From: Phycisphaeraceae bacterium
GTDB taxonomy: Bacteria; Planctomycetota; Phycisphaerae; Phycisphaerales; Phycisphaeraceae
Assembly (NCBI GenBank): GCA_028284155.1
Contig: JANQSF010000054.1
Span: 140,778-204,777 of the forward strand
DNA: 64,000 nt
Direction: 5' to 3'
The translations under genes and the position numbers were made by a program. This document shows, piece after piece, positions 8,325 to 16,821 of the stretch (position 1 is the first letter of the stretch; each line of letters opens with the position of its first letter). Below the pieces are notes generated by a model. It was not told the origin of the DNA. It did not search any database and saw nothing but the letters and a program-made list of their open reading frames with translations.

Positions 8325-9809
8325 TCACACGACGCGGCGACGACGCGTGGCACGCGACAGGCCGAACAGGCCGAACAACGCCATCGCGGCGGTGGCGGGC
8401 TCGGGCACGGGGGCCGAACCGAAGACCTGCACCTCGGCGAGCGAGAGGATTCGGCCCGTGCCGGGCAGGTCGATGCGGATGTTCTGGCCGCGGGCGAAGC
8501 CGCCGATCGGGATGCGGATGTCACTCACGCCGTTCGTCGCGCCACCGATGAAGCTGAAGGTCTCAAGCCCGGCCTCGTCGGTCACGGTCAGGACAAAGTT
8601 GCTCAAGCGCTCGGTGCAGCAGTCGGTGCGGTTGTGCAGGACGATCTCTTCGATGTTGAACGGCTCGCCGAGGTCGAGGTTCCAGAACGGGTCATCTTGG
8701 TTGTTGGTATGTGTGACGGAGTTGTCGCCGAAGAAGCCACTAGTAATGCCGTCAATCGCGCGCTCGGCCGCACCGCCGGCCGCGCGGGTCGAGGACTGGG
8801 TAGCGACGGCCAACGGGTTACGTGCGACATTCAGCAGGTCGCCGCCGAATACTTGCACCTCGGCCATTTCGAGCGTGCGATTCGAGCCGGTGTCGTCGAG
8901 TTGGATCGCGACGAATCGGCCCCGCGTGCCGAACGGGACGGGCACGTGCAGTTCATTCGTGCTGTTCGAAACGGCGGTGAACGGCGCGACGTGCAGGGGG
9001 TTCATCGACTCGTCGAGCACCGCAACGACGCCGTTGGCCAATCTGTTCACGCAGCAGCCGTCCGTCCGCTCATGGACGACGATGTTGTCGATGTTCGGCG
9101 TACCGATCAGATCGACCACCCAGGCGGGCTGCGCTTCACTGTTGGTGTGGGTGACCGAGCCGACGCCAAAGGCGCCGTTCGTGTTGCCGTCGATCGCGTA
9201 GTCGGCGAGGTTACCGCCGCTGGCCGTGTTGTTGCCCGTGCCGCCGCGCGTCGAGGTCTGCGCCGCAACGCCGAGGCGGGCAAGGTTGATACCGTTGGGG
9301 GCTTCGGCCGTGCCGAACACTTGCACCTCAGCCAGTGAGAGGACGCGCGCGGCGCCGCCCAGCAGTTCGACCTTCACCGTATCGCCCGGTACATTGGGCA
9401 GCGCGATGTCGAACGAACCGCCTTGGGGCACGCTGCCGGTCGCGAAGAAGTCGTCGGTGAACGTGGTCGCCGCGCCGCTCATAACCGACACGCGGAAGTT
9501 GCTGAGTCGGTTGCCGCAGCAGTCGGACCGATTGTGCAGCGTGACCTGGTTGAGCACGCCGGGGTTTTCCAGCGCGACTTCCCAAGACTGATTGGGCAGG
9601 GTCAGCGTGTGCGTGACCGAGCCTTTGCCGAAGTTGCCGTCCGTGACGCTGTCGATGGCGAAGCGGGCCTCGTTACCGCCGCTGCCGATGCGCGTCGACG
9701 ATTGGCTCGCCACGCCGCGCGGCGCGAGGTTGGCCGTGATGGCGTGGGCGGAGGACGTCGCCAGAACGAGCGCGACGGTCAGGGCGAAAGGAAAGGCGAA
9801 TCGAGTCAC
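8325..9809 (-). CDS. Exported protein with three F-type lectin domains and a PEP-CTERM anchor
   Basis: The 494-residue protein has a signal peptide (MTRFAFPFALTVALVLATSSAHA), three repeats of about 150 residues and a PEP-CTERM sorting signal (VPEPATAAMALFGLFGL then RATRRRR). Each repeat begins like a discoidin/F5-8C fold (NLAPRGVASQSST, NLARLGVAAQTST, NVARNPLAVATQSST). Each has the F-type lectin fucose-binding motif: His in VTHT, 26 residues, then Arg-x-Asp, a CC pair and a second Arg (NRSDCCGNRL, ERTDGCCVNRL, NRTDCCTERL). The middle repeat has one extra residue between Asp and the second Arg. In known F-type lectins the His and two Arg contact fucose and the adjacent cysteines form a disulfide. 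The likely role is binding of fucosylated glycans at the cell surface; the ligand is inferred. Confidence 0.85.
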   Translation of the reverse strand: MTRFAFPFALTVALVLATSSAHAITANLAPRGVASQSSTRIGSGGNEARFAIDSVTDGNFGKGSVTHTLTLPNQSWEVALENPGVLNQVTLHNRSDCCGNRLSNFRVSVMSGAATTFTDDFFATGSVPQGGSFDIALPNVPGDTVKVELLGGAARVLSLAEVQVFGTAEAPNGINLARLGVAAQTSTRGGTGNNTASGGNLADYAIDGNTNGAFGVGSVTHTNSEAQPAWVVDLIGTPNIDNIVVHERTDGCCVNRLANGVVAVLDESMNPLHVAPFTAVSNSTNELHVPVPFGTRGRFVAIQLDDTGSNRTLEMAEVQVFGGDLLNVARNPLAVATQSSTRAAGGAAERAIDGITSGFFGDNSVTHTNNQDDPFWNLDLGEPFNIEEIVLHNRTDCCTERLSNFVLTVTDEAGLETFSFIGGATNGVSDIRIPIGGFARGQNIRIDLPGTGRILSLAEVQVFGSAPVPEPATAAMALFGLFGLSRATRRRRVV

Positions 9810-9936
9810 GTCAGTCTCCTGTCAATGGTGTTCGCCACCGCGCGGGCGCACGATGGGCGTTTGGGGTCAATCACTCTCATCTCGTCACAGACACATTGGT
9901 CAATGGATACAGCCCTTCTCCCCGAAATGATGCCTC

Positions 9937-9965
9937 TATTTTGACGCAAAACCGGACGTTGTCAA
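9937..9965 (-). promoter_or_regulatory. Candidate promoter of the lectin gene
   Basis: On the minus strand TTGACA (9960-9965) is followed after 17 bases by AAAATA (9937-9942), about 120 bases ahead of the start codon at 9809. The -35 match is perfect; the -10 is weak. The rest of 9810-10014 shows only a small AAGGC/GCCTT hairpin. Confidence 0.35.
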
Positions 9966-10014
9966 GGCGTTTGGCCTTAATCAAGTGCAACTAGGCATCC
10001 GTTGGGCACGTTTT

Positions 10015-11073
10015 TCAGCCCGTTGGCGTTAAACTGGCGCGTTTTTCACCGATCAGGGCGAGAAGCCCCTTGTGCGGATCGGCGAACTTGGCGACGCCCT
10101 CGGCCATGAGGGCCGACTCCATCGCGGCGGGGTCGATGTTGGCGTCGATGTCGGCCAATACCTCGTCGGCCGGCATCAGGTCGACCGTCTTGCGGTACCG
10201 CTTGCCCGAGGCCTCGATCGCGTCGTTAGTGGCGGGCGGGTTGGTCTGGATGCCGCTGCCGATCAGCGCGGCGATGTACTTGTCCGGCGCGTCGCCTTCG
10301 AGCTTCGCGCCGGTCGAGGCAAAGACGATCTCCTGCACCAACGGCGTTTCCTTGTCCGCCCAGAATCGGTCGTTCTCCAACCAAATGCGTTTGACGTTGG
10401 CCAACCCGACTTGGCTGGCGGCGATGTCGCTCAGCCCCGTTGCCTGCTTCGAAGCCCACACATCGACACGCGAGATGAACACGCTGTACACGCTCTTGAA
10501 TGCGTCGAGCGACGCACGCTGCTGCGCGCCAGCCCAGACGGCGTCGCGCGCGGCCTCGTACTGCCGTTGCGAGAAGATCAACGTGACGTTGAGCGTCACG
10601 CCCGCGGCGGCCAACGGCGTGAGCGCCTCGATGCCCGCCGGCGTTGCGGGGACTTTGATCATGCGGTTGTCGTGGCCCGCCGCCCAGTGAGTACCCAATT
10701 CCACATACCGCATGACGCGCTCGTCGTGCGGCGGGCCGAGTTCGACGTCTTCCAGTAGCGGGTCGAGTTCGAAGCTGACGTATCCGTCGTCGCCGCTCGT
10801 CTCGGACCACACGGGGTGGAACACGCGCTGCGCCGCGGCGACCAGGTGGTCGGTCACGGCCCAGGCCGCGTCCTCGTCGCTGAGGCCGCGCTCGAACGAC
10901 GCGGTCAATTCCTGATCGAATCGGCCTGTCTTGATCAGGTCGGCCACGATGATCGGGTTCGACGTCGCGCCGGTCGCGCCGGCGGCGCGGGCCTTGGTGA
11001 CCAGATCGGGGTCGATCGAGTCAAGCCAAACCTTGGTCCCGGCGTCGATGATGGACTTCAATGGGCCGGCCAT
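10015..11073 (-). CDS. tal: Transaldolase
   Basis: The 352-residue cytoplasmic enzyme shows the transaldolase barrel motifs [13 protein letters not shown] near residue 35 and [12 protein letters not shown], whose Lys140 forms the Schiff base with the dihydroxyacetone unit, plus [18 protein letters not shown] and FISRVD. It moves three-carbon units between sedoheptulose-7-phosphate and glyceraldehyde-3-phosphate in the pentose phosphate pathway. The length fits the long TalB-like or Tal-Pgi-family transaldolases of about 350 residues and not the 220-residue TalC type. It stands alone; the next minus-strand gene upstream starts at 11750. Family assignment is firm. Confidence 0.95.
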   Translation of the reverse strand: MAGPLKSIIDAGTKVWLDSIDPDLVTKARAAGATGATSNPIIVADLIKTGRFDQELTASFERGLSDEDAAWAVTDHLVAAAQRVFHPVWSETSGDDGYVSFELDPLLEDVELGPPHDERVMRYVELGTHWAAGHDNRMIKVPATPAGIEALTPLAAAGVTLNVTLIFSQRQYEAARDAVWAGAQQRASLDAFKSVYSVFISRVDVWASKQATGLSDIAASQVGLANVKRIWLENDRFWADKETPLVQEIVFASTGAKLEGDAPDKYIAALIGSGIQTNPPATNDAIEASGKRYRKTVDLMPADEVLADIDANIDPAAMESALMAEGVAKFADPHKGLLALIGEKRASLTPTG

Positions 11074-11138
11074 GAACGACTCCTTTCGCGAGAGTCGTCA
11101 AGTGTAGACGCGCTGGAAGCGGAAGGCGGCGGCGAGGG

Positions 11139-11750
11139 TCAAATGCCTTCGACCAACACGACCATGCGGACGAGGTCGGCCAACGACTCGGCCACCATTT
11201 TCTGCATGACGTTGGCGCGGTGCATCTCGACGGTCTTGGGGCTGATACCCAGGTCCTCGGCGATCTGTTTGTTGAGTCGGCCGGCGACGACGCGGTCGAG
11301 CACCTGACGCTCGCGCGGGCTCAGGCCGTTTAACCGCTCCCGGGTCGCGTCGCCTTGCGCCCGGTCGGCCCGCCGCGATTGGTCGCGTGCGATGGCCCGC
11401 TGGATCCGGTCGAGCAGGCTCTGGTAATTCAGCGGCTTCTCGACAAAATCGACAGCGCCGGCCTTGAGCGCGCTGACGGCCATCGGCACATCGGCGTGGC
11501 CCGTCACGATGATCACGGGCAGCGTGATGCCCAGATCGTTCAATCGTTGCTGCAACTCGAGGCCGCTGATCTCCGGCATGCGCACGTCGAGCACGAGGCA
11601 GCCGGCCGCGTTCGCCTCCAGGTTGTCCAGAAAACCCTGCGCGCTGTCGAACGTCTCAACGCGCAGATGGACCGATTCGACGAGCCAGCGCAAAGAGTCG
11701 CGCACCGCCTCGTCATCGTCGACGACATAGACAACCGGATTTGCTGACAT
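11139..11750 (-). CDS. FixJ-type two-component response regulator
   Basis: The protein has a receiver domain (VVYVVDDDEAVRDSL, phospho-acceptor Asp55 in VLDVRMPE, VTGHADVPMAVSALKAG, and the conserved lysine in FVEKPL) and a C-terminal LuxR-type helix-turn-helix (LSPRERQVLDRVVAGRLNKQIAEDLGISPKTVEMHRANVMQKM). This order and the motifs are those of FixJ/TodT/StyR regulators. The start at 11750 places the acceptor Asp at 55, as in FixJ (54); an in-frame ATG at 11771 would add seven residues. It lies about 120 bases downstream of the multi-PAS kinase on the same strand, which is its likely partner. The target genes cannot be told from the sequence. Confidence 0.9.
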   Translation of the reverse strand: MSANPVVYVVDDDEAVRDSLRWLVESVHLRVETFDSAQGFLDNLEANAAGCLVLDVRMPEISGLELQQRLNDLGITLPVIIVTGHADVPMAVSALKAGAVDFVEKPLNYQSLLDRIQRAIARDQSRRADRAQGDATRERLNGLSPRERQVLDRVVAGRLNKQIAEDLGISPKTVEMHRANVMQKMVAESLADLVRMVVLVEGI

Positions 11751-11869
11751 CGCACCCCGCTTTGCAACCATCCTGACAGTGGTTTGCCCCAGCCCGTTCG
11801 TGATACGAGCGTGGCATTGTAAAGCAATTGGCCGGCCTGCGCAGACGACCTAGGGAAAGTCCGGATGGG

Positions 11870-14671
11870 TCACATGCCAATGCCGCCCTGGCCGGCGATG
11901 ACGGCGAATCGCGAGGGGATCGCGACACTGAAGACCATGCCCAAGTCGCCGTCGCATGACATCGTCAATTGGCCGCCGTGCGCTTCGACAATCGACCGAG
12001 AGATCGACAAACCCATGCCGATGCCGTTCGGTTTTGTCGTTTGAAACGGTTCGAACAGTTCGTCGGCCGAGATGCCTCGCAGACCGCCGCCGGTGTCGAT
12101 GACGTCGATCTGCACGCCCTCGTCGGCTGAACGCGTTCGGATCGTGACGCGGCGGGTTGCCGGGTCGGATTCGGCGATCGACTCGATCCCGTTGCGGGCC
12201 AGATTGATCAGCACCTGTTCGATCTGGATACGGTCGGCCACGATCGCGGACGTGGGCTCTTCCAATTCCAATACGAGCTTCACGTCATGGGCCTGCGCTT
12301 CGGCCGCGAGCAGTGCGCGGACCTCTTCCACCGCGTGGTTGATGTCGAACTCGACGGGAACGACCGGCCGCTTACGTGTAAAGGCTCGCACGCGACGGAT
12401 GATGTTCGCGGCGCGCTCGGCCTGCTGCATGATCTGACGGAACGTGTCGAGCATCTGCCCCTGCTCGATCGTGCCCGACTCCATCCGTAGGATGCAGCCC
12501 TGGATGAAATTGCACAGCGCGTACAACGGCTGATTCAATTCGTGCGCGAGGGTGGTCGCCATCTCGCCCATTGTGGACAGCCGGCCGACGTGCGCCAGTT
12601 CGCTCTGCAATTTGCGGGCGCGCTCGTTCGCCTCGCGGACGGTCGTCATGTCGCGCGCGGTGGCGTAGATCACGCCCTCGTCGGTCACCGGCATGGCCAT
12701 CCACGCCAGCGTTCGCGTCGAACCGTCCTTGCAGAGGTAACGGTTCTCGAAGTGGATGGTCGGCTTGCCCTCGGACAACGCCTCCATCTCCCGCACCGTC
12801 GCCTCGCGGTCGTCCGGGTGGACGAAGTCGAGGAACGGCCGACTCAGCAACTCGTGCTCGTCGTAGCCCAGCGTCTTGGTCATCGCGGGGTTGACCCGCT
12901 TAAACCGGCCGTCGAACCCGGCGATGCACAACATCTCCAGCGACAGGTCGAAGATGCGCTCCAGTTCCTGCTCAGCCCGCTTGTGTGCCGTGACATCGAT
13001 GATCGCGCCGTCGAGATAAAGCAGTTGCCCCACGTCGCCGAAAATACCCTGGCCGGTTTCGTAGACCCACCGCACCGTCCCATCGCGGTGAATCACGCGG
13101 TATTCCAAGTCGTAATGCCGCTGCCGATCAATCGCCGCGAGGACGCCTCGGGTTACCTTGCCACAGTCGTCTGGGTGGATGACACTGGCATAGGTCCGCA
13201 CGGTGTTGTCGATGAAGTCCGACGCGGGATAGCCGACCAGCGTCTCGACGCGGTCGCTGATGAACCGCATCGTCCAGTGTTCGTCACACGCGCAGCGGTA
13301 CACGACGCCGGGGATGTTGCCCAACATCGTGCTGAAGCGCGACTCGCTCTCGCGCAACGCTTCGGAGTGCTGCTCGACCTCGGTTTCCAGTCGATCGCGC
13401 GACCGCTTGAGACGGCTCATCGCCTTCTTGTGGTCGGTAATGTCCGTCACCGCACCGACAAAGCCCACGGGCTTCCCGTCGGCGTCGAGTTGCGGCGTCG
13501 CACGAGCAAGCACCCAACGGGGCGTGTCGCCGCCCGAACCCAATCGGAACTCATGCCGGAACGGCCGACCTTCGCCCACGGTTTCTCGCCAGTGGCTGAT
13601 CACGTCTTCGCGGTCGTCGGCGTGCACACTGTCTGCCCAGCCAAACCCCTTCGCGCTTTCGAGCGTCAGACCCATCAACTCGCCGAGGTGGTCGTTGATG
13701 TAGGTGCATCGGCCTTCGTGGTCGGTATGGAAGATGCCGCTCGGCGTCAGCGTCGCCAGGGTCTGATACCGCTGCTCGCTCTTGCGCAGCGCGGCCTCGA
13801 CTTCTTTGCGGTCGGTGATGTCGCGCACGATCGCCAGGATGCTCGGCTCGCCCAGAAATCGGAACGGCCAACCGTGTACCTCGATGTCGAATCGGCTGCC
13901 GTCAGCGCGCAGATCGACCGCTTCGGTGTAGAAGTGCTGCCCCGCGCGCAGGCTGCGCAGGAAGGCGTCGAACTTCGGCAGCGACTCCTCGTCGATGATC
14001 GACTTGAACGGTCGGTCGAACAACTCCTGCCGCGTCAGCCCGTGCATGGCAGGAAAGGCGTTGTTGCACTCGACCACCTCGCCGTCGAGATTGAGCAGCA
14101 CGACACCGTCCTGGATCGCGTCGAAGAGCTGGTGCGTCTGCTGCTCACTGGCAAGCAGGCGACGCTCGGTCAGCGTGCGGTCGGTGATGTCGGTCAGGAA
14201 CCCCTCGAGGTAGGCCAAGGCGTCGTCGCGGAACACGCCGACGCCGACCTCGTGAACCCACCGCCAAGTTCCGTCGCGGTGCTTGATGCGGTAGACCAAC
14301 TCGAACGGCCGACGGGCTGACAGCGCCGCATCGACGGCGGGCGCGATGTCGTCCGCGTCCTCCGGGTGATACAGGTCGACAAAACTGCGCGACTGGTCGA
14401 GGAAATCTTCCTTCGGGTAACCAGTCAGCCGCTCGACCTCGTCGTTGAGGTAGAGCATCGAGTACCGCTCGTCGTTCTGGCAGAGGTAGATGACGCCAGG
14501 GATGTGCTCCGCCAACAGGCGGAAGCGTTCCTCGCTGCGTTGCAAGGCCTGCTGCGTCTTGGCATGCTGCTCGCGCTCGCGCTCCAGCTCGGCGACGCGG
14601 GCACGCAACATCCCCAGTTCCGCGGCGGGGTCGACGTGCGTCTCAATCGGGTCGGACATGGCTGAGGTCAT
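11870..14671 (-). CDS. Multi-PAS FixL-like sensor histidine kinase
   Basis: The 933-residue protein has no membrane span. After a short coiled coil it carries five PAS domains with PAC tails (about residues 45-165, 170-290, 295-415, 440-565 and 570-690), then a HisKA dimerisation domain with phospho-acceptor His710 in TTLAHELNQPLYALCNF, then an HATPase domain with NLARNGIES, DTGGGL and GIGMGLSISRSIVEAHGG. The HELNQP box and the FixJ-type gene downstream place it in the FixL/DctB-like kinases. No heme-binding PAS signature was recognised, so the signal is unknown. The start could also be the ATG at 14659 (MSDPIE); neither start has a clear ribosome-binding site. Confidence 0.9.
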   Translation of the reverse strand: MTSAMSDPIETHVDPAAELGMLRARVAELEREREQHAKTQQALQRSEERFRLLAEHIPGVIYLCQNDERYSMLYLNDEVERLTGYPKEDFLDQSRSFVDLYHPEDADDIAPAVDAALSARRPFELVYRIKHRDGTWRWVHEVGVGVFRDDALAYLEGFLTDITDRTLTERRLLASEQQTHQLFDAIQDGVVLLNLDGEVVECNNAFPAMHGLTRQELFDRPFKSIIDEESLPKFDAFLRSLRAGQHFYTEAVDLRADGSRFDIEVHGWPFRFLGEPSILAIVRDITDRKEVEAALRKSEQRYQTLATLTPSGIFHTDHEGRCTYINDHLGELMGLTLESAKGFGWADSVHADDREDVISHWRETVGEGRPFRHEFRLGSGGDTPRWVLARATPQLDADGKPVGFVGAVTDITDHKKAMSRLKRSRDRLETEVEQHSEALRESESRFSTMLGNIPGVVYRCACDEHWTMRFISDRVETLVGYPASDFIDNTVRTYASVIHPDDCGKVTRGVLAAIDRQRHYDLEYRVIHRDGTVRWVYETGQGIFGDVGQLLYLDGAIIDVTAHKRAEQELERIFDLSLEMLCIAGFDGRFKRVNPAMTKTLGYDEHELLSRPFLDFVHPDDREATVREMEALSEGKPTIHFENRYLCKDGSTRTLAWMAMPVTDEGVIYATARDMTTVREANERARKLQSELAHVGRLSTMGEMATTLAHELNQPLYALCNFIQGCILRMESGTIEQGQMLDTFRQIMQQAERAANIIRRVRAFTRKRPVVPVEFDINHAVEEVRALLAAEAQAHDVKLVLELEEPTSAIVADRIQIEQVLINLARNGIESIAESDPATRRVTIRTRSADEGVQIDVIDTGGGLRGISADELFEPFQTTKPNGIGMGLSISRSIVEAHGGQLTMSCDGDLGMVFSVAIPSRFAVIAGQGGIGM

Positions 14672-14772
14672 TGTACGCAGGCCGCTTCAACCGACGATGT
14701 ACGATGCGCACACCGATACCCACGGGTGACAACCCGCGAGTGTCCGCGCGACTCACCTTCAAAGGGACTCTC

Positions 14773-16170
14773 ATGGCAAACGTCAGACACTTCGGCGCTA
14801 AAGGCGACGGCACGACCGACGACACCCAGGCCGTCGAGCACACGCTCGCCCAGGGCGACGGCCTGCTCTACTTCCCGCGCGGCGACTACCGCATCACGCG
14901 GCCGATCACGATCGAACTGGACAAGGCCGGGCGCACGTCGGTCGAAGGCGAACGCGGCACCGCCAAGGTCGTCATGGCCGGCGAGGGGCCGGCGTTTCAC
15001 TTCATCGGCACGCACGCGGCCACGGCCGACCCGTTGGGGTTCAAACCGAACGTCTGGTCGCGGCAACGCATGCCGGGCGTTTCTAATATCGAGATTGAGG
15101 GCGGGAACGGCAGCGCCGACGGCGTGCGACTCGAAGGCACGATGCAGGCGATTATCGAGAACGTCGCGATCCGCCAATGCCGACACGGCGTCCACCTGCA
15201 CAAACGCAACCGCAACGTGATCATCGCCAACAACCAGATTTACTACAACACCGGCGTCGGTGTCTACATCGACGCGTGCAACCTGCACCAGATCAACATC
15301 ACCGGCAACCACATCAGCTACAACCGGCTCGGCGGCGTTCGGCTCGACAAGTCCGAGGTGCGCAACCTGCAGATCACCGGCAACGACATCGAATACAACA
15401 ACCACCGCGTGCATAAGACCGACCCGGAACCGACGGCCGAGATATACATCGACGTGACAGCCGACGGCGCGAGTGTGAACGAGATCACCGTCGCGTCGAA
15501 CACGATCCAGGCGACCGAGTCGCCCGGCGGCGCGAACATCCGCATCGTCGACAACGTGACCGACGAACGCGGCTACGTCACCAGCGCAGGTCGACGCCCA
15601 GGCCTGTGGACGATCACCGGCAACGTCATCGGCAGCCAGGAGAACAACGTCTACCTGACTGGCTGCTACGGCGTCGTGCTATCCGGCAACACGATCTACT
15701 CATGCGGCAACCGCAACGTACTTCTCGAAAACTGCGGGCAGGTCAACGTCGGCACGTGCAACTTCAGGCGACACACCGGTCAATACGGCGTGGGCGTGCG
15801 CGTGACGAATTCAAGTGACATCACGTTCAACGGCTGCCAATTCCGCGACGAGACGGACGAAGGCCAGAAGTCGGGGGCGTCGTTGTTCGAGTTGGCTAAC
15901 TGTGAACGCGTCACTTTAACCGGCTGTCAACTAACCGACGGCGTGCCGTACGGGCTTGACGCAAGTTTGGTGAGCCAGTTGAACATGACGGGTTGCACGG
16001 TCGTGGACACGCGCAGGCAGCGCGTTATGAAATCGGCCGTGCGCATCATCGGGAAGGGACAAGACAACCTGCTTGCCAACAACACCATCGGCCTCGGCAC
16101 AACCGGCCAAGCATGGGACATCGCCCACAACGCCAACGTCACCGCAAGAGACAACCTGACCGTCAAGTGA
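14773..16170 (+). CDS. Pectate-lyase-superfamily right-handed beta-helix protein
   Basis: The 465-residue protein opens with VRHFGAKGDGTTDDTQAVEH, the hallmark start of the Pectate_lyase_3 (tailspike-like) fold, and continues as parallel beta-helix coils rich in ITGNHI, LQITGNDIEYN and WTITGNVIG repeats up to the end. The start at 14773 follows AAAGGGA with a spacing of about six bases. There is no signal peptide, which is unusual for a polysaccharide-acting protein; it could be cytoplasmic, or exported by another route. Whether it cleaves or epimerises glycans cannot be told, since no catalytic residues were recognised. It is divergently placed from the FixL-like gene, about 100 bases away. 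Confidence 0.75.
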   Translation: MANVRHFGAKGDGTTDDTQAVEHTLAQGDGLLYFPRGDYRITRPITIELDKAGRTSVEGERGTAKVVMAGEGPAFHFIGTHAATADPLGFKPNVWSRQRMPGVSNIEIEGGNGSADGVRLEGTMQAIIENVAIRQCRHGVHLHKRNRNVIIANNQIYYNTGVGVYIDACNLHQINITGNHISYNRLGGVRLDKSEVRNLQITGNDIEYNNHRVHKTDPEPTAEIYIDVTADGASVNEITVASNTIQATESPGGANIRIVDNVTDERGYVTSAGRRPGLWTITGNVIGSQENNVYLTGCYGVVLSGNTIYSCGNRNVLLENCGQVNVGTCNFRRHTGQYGVGVRVTNSSDITFNGCQFRDETDEGQKSGASLFELANCERVTLTGCQLTDGVPYGLDASLVSQLNMTGCTVVDTRRQRVMKSAVRIIGKGQDNLLANNTIGLGTTGQAWDIAHNANVTARDNLTVK

Positions 16171-16220
16171 AACGACACCGATTACAAACCATCGACCCCG
16201 ATCACCCAACCCTCAACTCC

Positions 16221-16253
16221 GCATTTTGCATTCTGCGTTTTGCATTTTGAATT
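16221..16253. repeat. Short tandem array of GCATTTT-like units
   Basis: GCATTTT, GCATTCT, GCGTTTT, GCATTTT and GAATT follow each other without spacing between the beta-helix gene and the convergent four-CxxC gene. It is AT-richer than its surroundings. Similar arrays with other units lie at 46144, 56396 and 61384. Confidence 0.6.
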
Positions 16254-16258
16254 GAACT

Positions 16259-16612
16259 TCACCCCGCCCAATCCACATCCGCGTCCTTACTAAACACTGT
16301 CACCGCCTGCTCGATACACGACTCACAAATCGCCGCGTCCGAGTTGCCGCCGGGCAACGTCGAGGGTTCAGCAGGCCGCCAGTGCGCGACATCGCTCGCT
16401 TCGAGTCGTTTGCGGCACATCGTGCACTCGAACTTGTCACCGTCGTGCGTCGCCGCGCCCGCGTCGAGCGCGACCTGCACGCAAAGCAGGCAGATCACCG
16501 AACCCCGATGCCCCTCGGTCATCGGCCGAGGGTTCGTCTGGTCGTACGGGTCCCAATCCATCCCACAGAAATCACAACTGATGATGATGCCGTCACTGTC
16601 TTCGCGTTGCAT
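16259..16612 (-). CDS. Small four-CxxC zinc-binding protein
   Basis: The 117-residue soluble protein has four CxxC knuckles: CDFC near residue 13, CLLC near 41, CTMC near 63 and CESC near 95, enough ligands for two zinc ions. It is rich in Asp/Glu between the knuckles. No catalytic domain is visible. The evenly spaced knuckles and the composition support a true protein over a chance frame. It is divergently arranged from the zinc-ribbon TolQ gene, with the inverted repeat at 16637-16787 between them. Function unknown; a nucleic-acid or protein-binding adaptor is possible. Confidence 0.7.
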   Translation of the reverse strand: MQREDSDGIIISCDFCGMDWDPYDQTNPRPMTEGHRGSVICLLCVQVALDAGAATHDGDKFECTMCRKRLEASDVAHWRPAEPSTLPGGNSDAAICESCIEQAVTVFSKDADVDWAG

Positions 16613-16636
16613 GGTCTTACGCGTCCCATTTCGTGC

Positions 16637-16787
16637 TCGTAATCGTCATCGTACTCGTAATCGACGCCTTATGACCGCACCACGCCCACAAAGCCCGCGG
16701 ATCGCCGTCCGCGGGCATTAGATGACTGCCGTCACCGCTTTCGATCCCGATCGATTACGATTACGATGACGAGTACGAATACGATTG
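16637..16787. repeat. Inverted TCGTAATCG arrays flanking a GC-rich hairpin
   Basis: The left arm (16637-16664) is built of TCGTAATCG, TCATCG and TACTCG units. The right arm (16751-16787) is the reverse complement of the same units in similar order. Between them, GCCCGCGGA (16693-16701) and TCCGCGGGC (16708-16716) form a perfect 9-bp stem with a six-base loop and no T-tract. The whole lies between two divergently transcribed genes, where a terminator would not be expected. Confidence 0.6.
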
Positions 16788-16821
16788 ATCGGCTCGACAT
16801 CCGGGCCGCGGCGCACGTGAC

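Noticed and set aside
12542..14320. Plus-strand open frame of 592 codons opposite the FixL-like kinase
   Set aside because: It mirrors the PAS domains on the other strand and has no recognisable domain of its own.
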